Shown one piece after another: positions 6,688 through 12,996 of a DNA stretch of 13,077 bases. A model generated the notes under the pieces. The model was given only the letters and a program-made list of their open reading frames with translations, was not told where the DNA came from and ran no database searches. The translations under genes and the position numbers were made by a program. The DNA comes from Lachnospiraceae bacterium UBA1755 (GTDB taxonomy: Bacteria > Bacillota > Clostridia > Lachnospirales > Lachnospiraceae), in contig DCHJ01000023.1 of the NCBI GenBank assembly GCA_002314805.1, positions 1 through 13,077 of the forward strand, in the 5' to 3' direction. Numbering within the stretch: position 1 is the first letter of the stretch; every line of letters begins with the position of its first letter.

Positions 6688-7802
6688 TTCTCACCGCCTT
6701 TCTTCCTCTTGGGAACAATGTCGGACTCGTCGTATATATCCCCGACAAGCTCTTCCAGGATATCCTCTATCGTCACCACTCCTCTTGCCTTCATGTCGGT
6801 ACCCTGTATGACAGCCATATTAAGCTTGCGATGGCTCATCTTCTCGAGTACATCATTGATAGGTGTGTTTCTGTTAACATAATAGACGTCATCCATGATA
6901 TCGCGGACAGACGGATACTTATGATCTGCGGGTGCCGATACCGCAGATATGCGCTCCCGCAGGTCATCATTATCTGCTCCGGTGCCCGGCTGTGCCTCTG
7001 CTGTCCGGCTCTCTGCATGTGCTGTCAGGTACTCCCTCATATATTTACGGATCTGAAGCACTCCGATGACGTTGGTCTTCTCTCCCGTGTAAACCGGGAT
7101 TCGGGAATGATTGCTTGCGGTTATCTGCCTGTGGAGCTCTGCCGGATCTCCGTCAGCATCCAAAGCGGCGACCCTGTCCATGGGTGTCATGACATGCTTG
7201 ACCCAGGTATCACTGAAATCCATGGTGGCCTGAAGCAGATCGCTCTGCTCCTCATCTATGGCACCTTCCTCTTCAAGATCCTCTATCAGATCCACAAGCT
7301 CATCCTCGGTGAACGTGACCTCTGCCTCTGTACCTGATGCATTGGCTGCTATCTGCCCCACCCGTGTGAGGAGCATTGCCAGCGGTCTGAAGATAAGCAT
7401 ACACAGCTTCACGATCCCGGCTGAAGCCAGCGTCAGATCGTAGCTGTGTTTCTTGGCAATACTCTTGGGAAGCATCTCCCCTGCAAAAAATATAACGATC
7501 GTGGTAATGAACGTACTCAGTGTTACGGCACCGAGGCCCCAGATACGCGTCACTGCAACTGTTGCTATAGTTGCAGCTGAAATATGCACGATATTGGTAC
7601 AGATAAGAAGTGTTGTGATGGCACGGTCAAATTCATCAAGAACAAAAAGTGCCTTCACTGCACGGCTGTCACCGCGCTCTGCTGCCACCTTTATCTTGCT
7701 TTTTGAAACCGAAGACAGTGCAGTCTCGGCTATAGCAAAGAAAGCCGCCAGGCCAAGCAGCACTATAAATAATACCAGCGACAATCGAAAGTCATTGCCC
7801 AT
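6684..7802 (-). CDS. CNNM-type transporter: DUF21 and two CBS, no CorC_HlyC
   Basis: A 372-residue paralogue of the downstream gene and first in the operon. It has the DUF21 membrane region (1-150) with ETALSSVSKSKI at 26-37 and FAGEMLPKS at 106-114, an acidic linker with EEEGAIDEEQSDLL, and a CBS pair (about 204-357) split by a low-complexity insert (about 257-297). The protein ends at a basic KRKKGGEK tail right after CBS2, so the usual C-terminal CorC_HlyC domain is absent. That could be natural, since the downstream protein has it and the two may work as one complex. The start is fixed by an in-frame TAA directly before the ATG. The nearest ribosome site (GGAG) is 13 bases away, further than usual, so translation may be modest. 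Divalent cation transport is inferred from the family. Confidence 0.92.
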   Translation of the reverse strand: MGNDFRLSLVLFIVLLGLAAFFAIAETALSSVSKSKIKVAAERGDSRAVKALFVLDEFDRAITTLLICTNIVHISAATIATVAVTRIWGLGAVTLSTFITTIVIFFAGEMLPKSIAKKHSYDLTLASAGIVKLCMLIFRPLAMLLTRVGQIAANASGTEAEVTFTEDELVDLIEDLEEEGAIDEEQSDLLQATMDFSDTWVKHVMTPMDRVAALDADGDPAELHRQITASNHSRIPVYTGEKTNVIGVLQIRKYMREYLTAHAESRTAEAQPGTGADNDDLRERISAVSAPADHKYPSVRDIMDDVYYVNRNTPINDVLEKMSHRKLNMAVIQGTDMKARGVVTIEDILEELVGDIYDESDIVPKRKKGGEK

Positions 7803-7864
7803 TTAGTCTGTTTTTCTCCGATATTGTTTTTTATTGTTGTTTCAATTACTGCTGTATCAATGAA

Positions 7865-7913
7865 AGGCGCACCGAACAGACTGCGCTCAAACTATACTGC
7901 ACGCATTGCGCCT
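7865..7913 (-). promoter_or_regulatory. Structured 5' end of the CNNM operon transcript
   Basis: On the minus strand AGGCGCA (7907-7913) and TGCGCCT (7865-7871) are perfect 7-base arms enclosing 35 bases, with a possible inner TGCG/CGCA pairing (7902-7905 with 7882-7885). The predicted transcription start (about 7913) falls on the first base of the outer stem, so the mRNA would begin inside a closed hairpin. I do not recognise a known Mg2+, Mn2+ or Ni/Co riboswitch. An unnamed ion-sensing leader or an mRNA-stabilising 5' stem are both possible. About 60 unstructured, A-rich bases follow before the start codon. Confidence 0.45.
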
Positions 7914-7920
7914 ACAGGTA

Positions 7921-7948
7921 ATTATACAATAACGGTACCATTTTGCAA
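7921..7948 (-). promoter_or_regulatory. Sigma-A promoter of the CNNM operon
   Basis: On the minus strand a perfect TATAAT (7921-7926) lies 16 bases after TTGCAA (7943-7948). Transcription would start near 7913, giving a leader of about 110 bases. It is the only strong -10 in front of the pair. Confidence 0.65.
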
Positions 7949-8036
7949 TTTCCGCCTGGATTTTTGTCACTTATTTGTCAATTCTTTGTCCCCACACAGG
8001 ACTGATATGGCTCCCGCTCTCTGCTGCCGTGCATAG

Positions 8037-8058
8037 ACAGACCCTGCAGGCAGTCTGT
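8037..8058. other. Short inverted repeat between divergent promoters
   Basis: ACAGAC (8037-8042) and GTCTGT (8053-8058) surround the self-complementary CCTGCAGG. No T-tract follows on either side. It sits between the two divergent promoters and may be a binding site or nothing functional. The rest of 7950-8140 shows no feature I can support. Confidence 0.25.
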
Positions 8059-8148
8059 GTAGAGCCTGCTTTCCGCTGCCGGGCGGCGGTCTGCAGGATG
8101 ACCCGGGACATATCGGTACAAAATCAGCATTTTAATATTCATATATGA

Positions 8149-8157
8149 TGCTATAAT
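8149..8157 (+). promoter_or_regulatory. Extended -10 promoter toward the MFS gene
   Basis: TGCTATAAT is a complete extended -10 element (TG, one base, TATAAT at 8152-8157). The -35 area (about 8129-8134, ATTTTA) is poor, which fits a promoter that depends on the extended -10. Transcription would start near 8164, leaving about 268 bases before the MFS start codon. AGCAT and ATGCT (8126-8130, 8148-8152) flank the spacer as a weak inverted pair. Confidence 0.55.
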
Positions 8158-8273
8158 AGACGAAGGTCAGCCGTCCCGGGAGGATTACGAGCATTCGTAT
8201 TGCCGGTGTCCAGTGCACACATTGACTTTTCTGGTGAACACGCGGCAGGCGGCTGATCCTGCAGGAGATCATC

Positions 8274-8429
8274 ATTATCTGCGGGTGTGAAAACTGCGGT
8301 CCTTACTGTGAGCCGTTTACCTTATCCTTCAAACCCGCAGTCAAAAAGCACGTTCATCCGGAAGTATCTGTGAGTCAGACCGCCGGTGCACCTGCTGACT
8401 GTATTGATATAGGAGACATTCTGAGCTGA
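8274..8429 (+). CDS. Possible short Cys-rich leader ORF, start codon unclear
   Basis: A frame open from 8238 ends at TGA 8427-8429, two bases before the MFS ATG. Its codons follow the local coding pattern, and the product would contain CGCENCGPYC, four closely spaced cysteines of the kind seen in metal or Fe-S sites, and end DCIDIGDILS. AGGAG lies 6 bases before the ATT at 8274, which would give 51 residues, but there is no ATG, GTG or TTG at a useful place. It may be a real small protein with an unusual start, or the remnant of a longer gene. The close spacing would couple it to the MFS gene, whose own ribosome site is poor. I cannot assign a family. Confidence 0.3.
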   Translation: MICGCENCGPYCEPFTLSFKPAVKKHVHPEVSVSQTAGAPADCIDIGDILS

Positions 8430-8431
8430 GT

Positions 8432-9619
8432 ATGAACAAGATATCGTCTGATTTCAAAGAATCCACACCGTGGAAGGTGTTCTTTCTGGCGGTCCTCATG
8501 GCGGGGATCTCCTTCGGCCTGTATAAGGGGATCATCGATAACTATCTGGCAGAGGTGGTAGGCTGCGGTGAGTTTGAAAAGGGTATCACGGAATTTTTCC
8601 GTGAGCTGCCCGGCGTGCTGATGATACTTGTCCTGGCTGTCTTCTACATGCAGTCTGCCGAGAATCTGTACAAGATAGGTTCCGTCATATTTATGATTGG
8701 TATGGCGCTGCATGCGATAGTCACTCCGACAAAGGTCTTTATCACCATTGCTATCATGATCATGTCCACCGGCGAGCACATCCATCTCACGGTAAGAAAT
8801 TATATGCCTCTCAGCTATTCACGCGAAGGCAGAGGGGGAGTCGCTCTGGGATATACCAATTCGATACAGCAGATCGGAACCCTCCTTGGCTATATAGTCG
8901 TGGCTCTGGTTTTTGCATTCATGCCGTCGGAGCAGCCCTTTAATCTGTTCTTCTGGCTGGCGGCAGGCTTTGCCGCAGTATGCACGGCGTGCTCCTTCAG
9001 GCTCACAGGCTATTCCCGGACGGACAGCAGTGCCCGCAGGTTCTGTTTTGACAGGAAGTTTAAGAAATATTATATGCTGGAGGTCTTCTACGGATCGCGC
9101 AAGCAGGTATTCCTCACCTTCGGACCCTATGTCCTGATCCTGTTTTACGGCGCGAGTACCGCAACGGTGAGCATGCTCTTTGCGATCACCTCCGTCGTAG
9201 GATTTATCGCATCTCCGCTTGTGGGAAAGATCATAGACAGGTTCGGCTACCGGATAGTTATGATCATGGATACACTGATACTTGTCATCGTCTGCTTCTT
9301 CTACGGATTCTCGCATCTGATCTTCCCCAGAGAAGTGGCCTTTATCGTCTGCTGCGTGAACTATGTACTTGACTCCATCATCTCTCTTGCTTCCATGGCA
9401 TCCAATGTATATGTCCAGGATATTGCAGATAATGAGCAGGAGATAAAGGCGACCATATCCACCGGCATTTCGGTGAATCACATCATATCCATCTTTATCG
9501 CGCTTTTCGGCGGGCTGCTGTGGAAGGTCCTCGGCATGCAGGTGCTCTTTGTCGTATCCGCCGTACTCGGTCTGTGCAATTCCGCTTATGCCGCATCGAT
9601 CAGACCCGCGAAAAAATAA
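8432..9619 (+). CDS. Major facilitator superfamily transporter
   Basis: A 395-residue integral membrane protein with about 12 hydrophobic segments, the normal size for a 12-helix MFS carrier. The second half shows the cytoplasmic-loop motif GKIIDRFGYR (265-274), equivalent to MFS motif A at the start of the C-terminal bundle. The first-half copy of that motif is not recognisable, which makes the subfamily unusual. The substrate cannot be told from sequence. The neighbours (ion transporters, an amidohydrolase on the other strand) give no firm clue. The ATG at 8432 has only a weak GAG upstream, and the preceding short frame ends two bases before it, so coupling is possible. It converges with the amidohydrolase, 34 bases separating the stops, with no terminator that I can see. 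Confidence 0.88.
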   Translation: MNKISSDFKESTPWKVFFLAVLMAGISFGLYKGIIDNYLAEVVGCGEFEKGITEFFRELPGVLMILVLAVFYMQSAENLYKIGSVIFMIGMALHAIVTPTKVFITIAIMIMSTGEHIHLTVRNYMPLSYSREGRGGVALGYTNSIQQIGTLLGYIVVALVFAFMPSEQPFNLFFWLAAGFAAVCTACSFRLTGYSRTDSSARRFCFDRKFKKYYMLEVFYGSRKQVFLTFGPYVLILFYGASTATVSMLFAITSVVGFIASPLVGKIIDRFGYRIVMIMDTLILVIVCFFYGFSHLIFPREVAFIVCCVNYVLDSIISLASMASNVYVQDIADNEQEIKATISTGISVNHIISIFIALFGGLLWKVLGMQVLFVVSAVLGLCNSAYAASIRPAKK

Positions 9620-9653
9620 TCATGTTGGTTTTGCAGCATTTTCGTCTGACCAT

Positions 9654-10829
9654 CTATATCCTGCGGGCGATCGCGGCAAATGCCGCAGCACCCTTCCAGA
9701 GCTGATCCTCATCGATATCAAAATGCGCATTGTGGTGCGGGCATGCCGTACCTTTGACCGCGTCTGCCGTACTGAAATGTATGAGTACTCCCGGTGCCTC
9801 CTTCTGATATGCGGAAAAATCCTCCGCAACCATTATCGGCTCGCATTTTTGCACTACGCTGTCTTCCCCGAAGAGCTCCTTCACACAGTCTGCCGCATAG
9901 GCCGCTGCCTTTTCATCATTGACTGTGGGGTCGCACCCCCACCTGTAATCATAATCAACGCTTCCTCCGAAAGCAGCCGCCATTGACTCCGACACTTCCC
10001 CGATACGTCTCTCAAGACGTTCTCTGGTCTCGTCATCATAAGCACGGGTAGTCCCCGACAGTCTTACATCATCGGGGATGATATTGTGCTGTGTGCCTCC
10101 CTGTATGCTGCCAAGTGAGATCAGCTCGTTATGTATCGCGCTGAATTCCCTTGCCACGATGCCTTCAAGCCCAAGTACGATATGCGCCGCGATGTTGATC
10201 GGGTCTATGCCTTTCTCGGGAGTTGCTGCATGACAGCCTTTGCCGTGCACTGTGATGTGCACCACATCCGCCGATGCCATGATCGGTCCCGGCATGATCA
10301 CAAATTTCCCCGACGGGATATCCATACCCATAAGCGTGCCGATATGTATACCGTATACAGTATCCACGCCCTTCATTGCACCGCGCTCCACCATCGCCTT
10401 AGCTCCCCTTACTCCCTCTTCATAGGGCTGGAAGATAAGCCGCACCTCGCAGTTAAGCTCATCCCTGTGAGCGGCGATTACTTTGGCTGCTCCGAGCAGC
10501 ATCGCCATATGTGCATCGTGTCCACATGCATGCATCCTACCCTCATGGACCGATGCAAACGGCAGACCGGTCTCTTCCTGTATCCTGAGTGCATCCATAT
10601 CCGAACGGAATGCAATACAGCGATGGCTCCCGGCGCAGCCCGCCCCGGCGATCCTTCCCACTATGCCGTTGATATCTTCATAGAATTCATAAGGTATACC
10701 GAATTCATCCAGTCTGCTGCGCACATATGCCGCCGTCTTCGGCAGGTCAAAGCCTGTCTCCGGGATCTGATGCAATGCGCGGCGCATCGCCACTATCTCA
10801 TCCTGCAGCTGTCTGCATTCTTCTTTCAT
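9654..10829 (-). CDS. M20-family amidohydrolase (peptidase M20D type)
   Basis: A 391-residue cytoplasmic zinc enzyme of the family that includes hippurate, N-acyl-amino-acid and indole-acetyl-amino-acid hydrolases, cleaving an amide to release an amino acid. The metal site is complete: MHACGHDAHM at 99-108 (C102, H104), the catalytic-base and metal pair E137-E138 in FQPYEEG, H162, and the final HHNAHFDIDE at 365-374 (H366). The lid or dimerisation domain lies roughly between 185 and 295. Length is typical. The ATG at 10829 has AAAGGAG 7 bases upstream, so the start is secure. Exact substrate is unknown; hippurate hydrolase is a common label for such proteins but is not supported here. It lies 374 bases downstream of galM on the same strand, separated by tandem repeats, so it probably has its own promoter, which I cannot place. 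Confidence 0.93.
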   Translation of the reverse strand: MKEECRQLQDEIVAMRRALHQIPETGFDLPKTAAYVRSRLDEFGIPYEFYEDINGIVGRIAGAGCAGSHRCIAFRSDMDALRIQEETGLPFASVHEGRMHACGHDAHMAMLLGAAKVIAAHRDELNCEVRLIFQPYEEGVRGAKAMVERGAMKGVDTVYGIHIGTLMGMDIPSGKFVIMPGPIMASADVVHITVHGKGCHAATPEKGIDPINIAAHIVLGLEGIVAREFSAIHNELISLGSIQGGTQHNIIPDDVRLSGTTRAYDDETRERLERRIGEVSESMAAAFGGSVDYDYRWGCDPTVNDEKAAAYAADCVKELFGEDSVVQKCEPIMVAEDFSAYQKEAPGVLIHFSTADAVKGTACPHHNAHFDIDEDQLWKGAAAFAAIARRI

Positions 10830-10894
10830 ATGTATGCTCCTTTCCGGGTATATTATGTCTGATTTCCGGCTGCCTGTGCCTGTTCTGTTATATT

Positions 10895-11129
10895 CCTATC
10901 CTGCGCTGCGCAGGCTGATCTTTCTGCTATGCGGATTCCTCATCTCCGAAAACCCCTACCCTGTGCTGCACAGGCTGACCCCATGGTACCGGACAGCCAG
11001 TTGTCATGCCGAATCACACCCTGCACTGCACCGACAGACCCCTCGATACCGGACAGTCAGCTGTCATACCGAATCGCACCCCGCGCAGGCTGACCCCACG
11101 ATACCGGGCAGTCAGTTACCATGCCGAAT
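10895..11129. repeat. Degenerate 60-bp tandem repeats with internal palindromes
   Basis: Units begin at 10895, 10955, 11015 and 11075, spaced exactly 60 bases, except that the last is shortened to 55. A decayed fifth copy starts at 11130. Landmarks are CCTACCCTG at the unit start, GATACCGGACAGTCAG in the middle and TGTCATACCGAAT at the end. The first two units carry perfect 15-base palindromes, CCTGCGCTGCGCAGG (10900-10914) and CCTGTGCTGCACAGG (10960-10974), which differ at two positions in a way that keeps them palindromic. Later units have lost the symmetry. The repeats fill most of 10830-11203. I see no gene there. Confidence 0.85.
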
Positions 11130-11203
11130 CCTACCCTGCGCTGCACCGGCGCCCCTCTGTCCGCTCTGCATGTGTGACAGCGGGCAGTTATACCCGGTCT
11201 CTG

Positions 11204-12277
11204 TCATACCGGGAATCTGTAGACCGTGATCTTATCATATTTCTCTCCGGGTCTGAGCACTATACTCGGGAAGTTCGGGCATGCCGGAGCGTTGGTGGGG
11301 AACTGAGTCTCAAGGCAAAGTGCCTGACGCGGGAAGAAGCCTTTGCCGCCCTTGCCTGCTCCCATATCTGTGTACAGCGAGTTGCCCGCATAAAGCTGCA
11401 CTCCCGGATAGTCCGTGTAGACCTCCATACGGCGTGTGTGATCCCAGTTTTCGACTGTACAGCAGGGTGAGCCCAGTGTATAAGTACCTGCAGCTTCTCT
11501 GACCAGGCTGCCCGGATGCAGATCGTAGTTCTGGTCATATCCTCCGGTAAGCTTTAATGCTTCATAGTCAGCATCTATCCTTTCCCCGACCGTATGCGGT
11601 GTACGGAAATCCATGGGGGTACCTGCAACCGGGATGATATTGCCTGTAGGCATGCCATAGCCGTCTGTCTCGGAATATGTGCCGGCATCAATAGTAAGGT
11701 AATGATCCAGTATGTCCTTATCCGACATACATCCGTCAAGATTGAAATAGCTGTGGTTGGTAACATTGAGTACTGTGGGCCTGTCTGTGACCGCCTCATA
11801 TCGGATCACCAGCTCATTGGCGTCTGTAAGTGTAAAGGTGACCTTAAGGTCAAGCTGTCCCGGGAAGCCTTCCTCCAGATGCGGACGAACCTTTCTCAGT
11901 GTGATACTGCTGTCACCCTGCGCACCCTCAAATTCAAAATATCTGTAGCTGAAGCCCTTTTCCCCGCCGTGCATATTGAAGGCGGGGCCGTTTTTTGTGA
12001 GTTCGTAAATGACACCGTCCAGCTCGATGCGGGCATCCCTGATCTGTCCGACGGAAGGGCCTACCGTCGCGCCGATGTATTCGGTACCCTCCTCATAGCC
12101 GGCTGCATCGTCATAGCCGAGGACCACATCGGTAATACCGTCTGCATATGGTACTCTTATTGCACGGATGATGCCGCCGAAGTCGGTGATATCGACCTCC
12201 ATCCCGTTACTGTTCTTCAATGTGAAAAGTCTGGCTTCGCGCCCGTCGTCCGTCCTGCCGAAGGGTCTGATCTCCAT
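11204..12277 (-). CDS. galM: Aldose 1-epimerase (galactose mutarotase)
   Basis: A 357-residue cytoplasmic enzyme that interconverts alpha and beta forms of sugars such as galactose, feeding the Leloir pathway. Hallmarks are NMHGG (H103), NVTNHSYFNL at 171-180 (catalytic acid H175), GYDQNYDL at 246-253 (D248) and CLETQFPTNAP (catalytic base E323). The usual substrate-contact segment GR-x-ANRI is replaced by GPSVGQI at 73-79, putting Gln where an Arg is expected, so preference or efficiency may differ. I start at ATG 12277, with AAAGGAG 8 bases upstream, rather than GTG 12310. No other galactose genes are adjacent. It has a predicted promoter at 12530-12558 and a long leader containing 9-bp repeats. 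A 6-bp hairpin (11193-11198 with 11208-11213) surrounds the stop codon, without a T-tract. Confidence 0.92.
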   Translation of the reverse strand: MEIRPFGRTDDGREARLFTLKNSNGMEVDITDFGGIIRAIRVPYADGITDVVLGYDDAAGYEEGTEYIGATVGPSVGQIRDARIELDGVIYELTKNGPAFNMHGGEKGFSYRYFEFEGAQGDSSITLRKVRPHLEEGFPGQLDLKVTFTLTDANELVIRYEAVTDRPTVLNVTNHSYFNLDGCMSDKDILDHYLTIDAGTYSETDGYGMPTGNIIPVAGTPMDFRTPHTVGERIDADYEALKLTGGYDQNYDLHPGSLVREAAGTYTLGSPCCTVENWDHTRRMEVYTDYPGVQLYAGNSLYTDMGAGKGGKGFFPRQALCLETQFPTNAPACPNFPSIVLRPGEKYDKITVYRFPV

Positions 12278-12355
12278 CTGTAGTTCTCCTTTCCCCTGTG
12301 CTGTACGCACATCAATGCGGCTCCTTCTGTTAATGATGATTTAAGGTCGCCTGCT

Positions 12356-12499
12356 ATACATCCTGCATGTCCTGCGCATCCCGTGCATCCCGTGCATCCC
12401 GTACATCCCGTACATCCCGCGTATCCCGCGCATCCCGTACATCCCGTACATCCCGCGCATCCTGCACATCCTGCACATCCTGCATAGCCTGCATAGCCT
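12356..12499. repeat. Sixteen 9-bp tandem repeats in the galM leader
   Basis: Sixteen consecutive 9-base units of consensus G(T/C)(A/G)CATCC(C/T) run without a gap. The outer units are the most changed (GCATAGCCT at the right, GCATGTCCT at the left). In galM mRNA sense each unit reads like (A/G)GGATG(T/C)(A/G)C, so it offers a G-rich stretch and usually an ATG every 9 bases. Because 9 is a multiple of three, all three sense frames stay open through the block. The array begins 78 bases upstream of the galM ATG and lies inside its predicted transcript. Confidence 0.93.
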
Positions 12500-12529
12500 G
12501 ATCCGCTTAATTTCTCTTTATTTACAGTA

Positions 12530-12558
12530 ATGTTATCATTGACATCCGGGCAGTTCAA
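12530..12558 (-). promoter_or_regulatory. Probable galM promoter
   Basis: On the minus strand TTGAAC (12553-12558) and TAACAT (12530-12535) are separated by 17 bases. Each matches 4 or 5 consensus positions. Transcription would begin near 12523, leaving about 245 bases of leader that contain the 9-bp array. It overlaps the plus-strand promoter, so the two may interfere. Confidence 0.45.
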
Positions 12559-12568
12559 GGTATATAAT
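12539..12568 (+). promoter_or_regulatory. Consensus sigma-A promoter of the SOS-linked gene
   Basis: TTGACA (12539-12544) and TATAAT (12563-12568) are both perfect hexamers, separated by 18 bases. This is the best promoter in the window. Transcription would start near 12575, inside the LexA-type site. Such a strong promoter usually needs a repressor, which the site would supply. Confidence 0.8.
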
Positions 12569-12571
12569 TTA

Positions 12572-12585
12572 CGAACATTAGTTCG
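12572..12585. promoter_or_regulatory. LexA (SOS) box on the transcription start
   Basis: CGAACATTAGTTCG has exact CGAAC/GTTCG arms with a 4-base spacer, the core of the Bacillota LexA/DinR site. The spacer ATTA departs from the RNRY preference of Bacillus subtilis at two positions. It starts 3 bases after the -10 element and covers the expected start of transcription, the classic position for repression. It lies upstream of the galM -35 on the other strand and so should not block galM directly. LexA itself is not encoded in the window. Confidence 0.75.
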
Positions 12586-12644
12586 ATACATGCGGCAGAC
12601 CTCTTATTTTTTTCTGCTGCAGATGTATACCCAACACTTTGAAG

Positions 12645-12660
12645 ATGTATCTCTATACAT
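12645..12660. other. Palindrome just upstream of the SOS-linked gene
   Basis: ATGTAT-CTCT-ATACAT is a perfect 6-bp inverted repeat with a 4-base spacer, ending 18 bases before the start codon. More copies of ATACAT or ATGTAT lie at 12586 and 12623. In RNA it could form a weak hairpin near the ribosome-binding region. A protein site is also possible. Confidence 0.35.
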
Positions 12661-12678
12661 GATCCTGTTGACAAAACT

Positions 12679-12996
12679 ATGGCAAAAACAGCTTTCTTAA
12701 ACGCACACTGGACGCCGCCGGAGGACAGCGGTGAAATAAAGGGACAGACCTATGATATAGCCTGTCTCTCCTGGTGCACCGCCAAAAGCCAGATCACACC
12801 GGTGCTCTTTAAATACATGGGGGAGGATCAGCTTGTGTATACAGTGCAGGATATTACCATAAAAGCAAGACATGACCGCAATTACAACGGACTGCCGAGC
12901 AAGGAATATGACTGCTGTGCCGTTGTGGGCGGCTTTATGAAGGATTTCAGGATGATCTATTTTGTGGAGGAAAGCCGCTGGGTGATGCGGCTGTGA
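12679..12996 (+). CDS. Unrecognised 105-residue protein, predicted SOS-regulated
   Basis: A small soluble protein with no signal peptide or membrane span. I do not recognise its family. It begins MAKTAFLNAHWTPPEDSGE, has an IKGQTYDIACLSW segment and a central stretch of alternating hydrophobic residues (ITPVLFKYMGEDQLVYTVQD) that suggests beta strands, then CCAVVGGFMKDFRMIYFVEE and a basic VMRL end. It may belong to a hypothetical group found in Lachnospiraceae, but that is only an impression. Codon pattern and a clean frame support a real gene. The ATG is fixed: the frame has a TGA upstream and no other start. There is no ribosome binding site in front of it, so translation may be weak or depend on structure. 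A consensus promoter with a LexA box lies about 100 bases upstream. It could act in DNA damage response, division arrest or prophage-like induction, but nothing in the sequence decides between these. Bases 12997-13077 after it show no terminator or gene. Confidence 0.75.
   Translation: MAKTAFLNAHWTPPEDSGEIKGQTYDIACLSWCTAKSQITPVLFKYMGEDQLVYTVQDITIKARHDRNYNGLPSKEYDCCAVVGGFMKDFRMIYFVEESRWVMRL

Noticed and set aside
8102..8180. CCCGGGA / TCCCGGG pair around the MFS promoter
   Set aside because: CCCGGG is itself palindromic, so a pair of such sites 65 bases apart is easily due to chance.
8375..8785. 136-residue minus-strand frame
   Set aside because: Antisense of the MFS gene start and its leader, with no family resemblance.
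10895..11203. CRISPR array
   Set aside because: The whole 60-base unit repeats, with no unique spacers and no cas genes. The 9-bp array fails the same test.
12275..12310. GTG start at 12310 for galM
   Set aside because: ATG 12277 has AAAGGAG and gives the normal N-terminus of the family.
12217..12591. 124-residue minus-strand frame rich in Gly-Cys-Ala triplets
   Set aside because: It is the 9-bp array read in one frame, starts upstream of the predicted galM promoter and overlaps the galM start. All three frames are open there, so openness is not evidence.
12623..12700. 25-codon frame before the SOS-linked gene
   Set aside because: No ribosome binding site and no sign of coding pattern; mentioned only as a possible overlap with the start.
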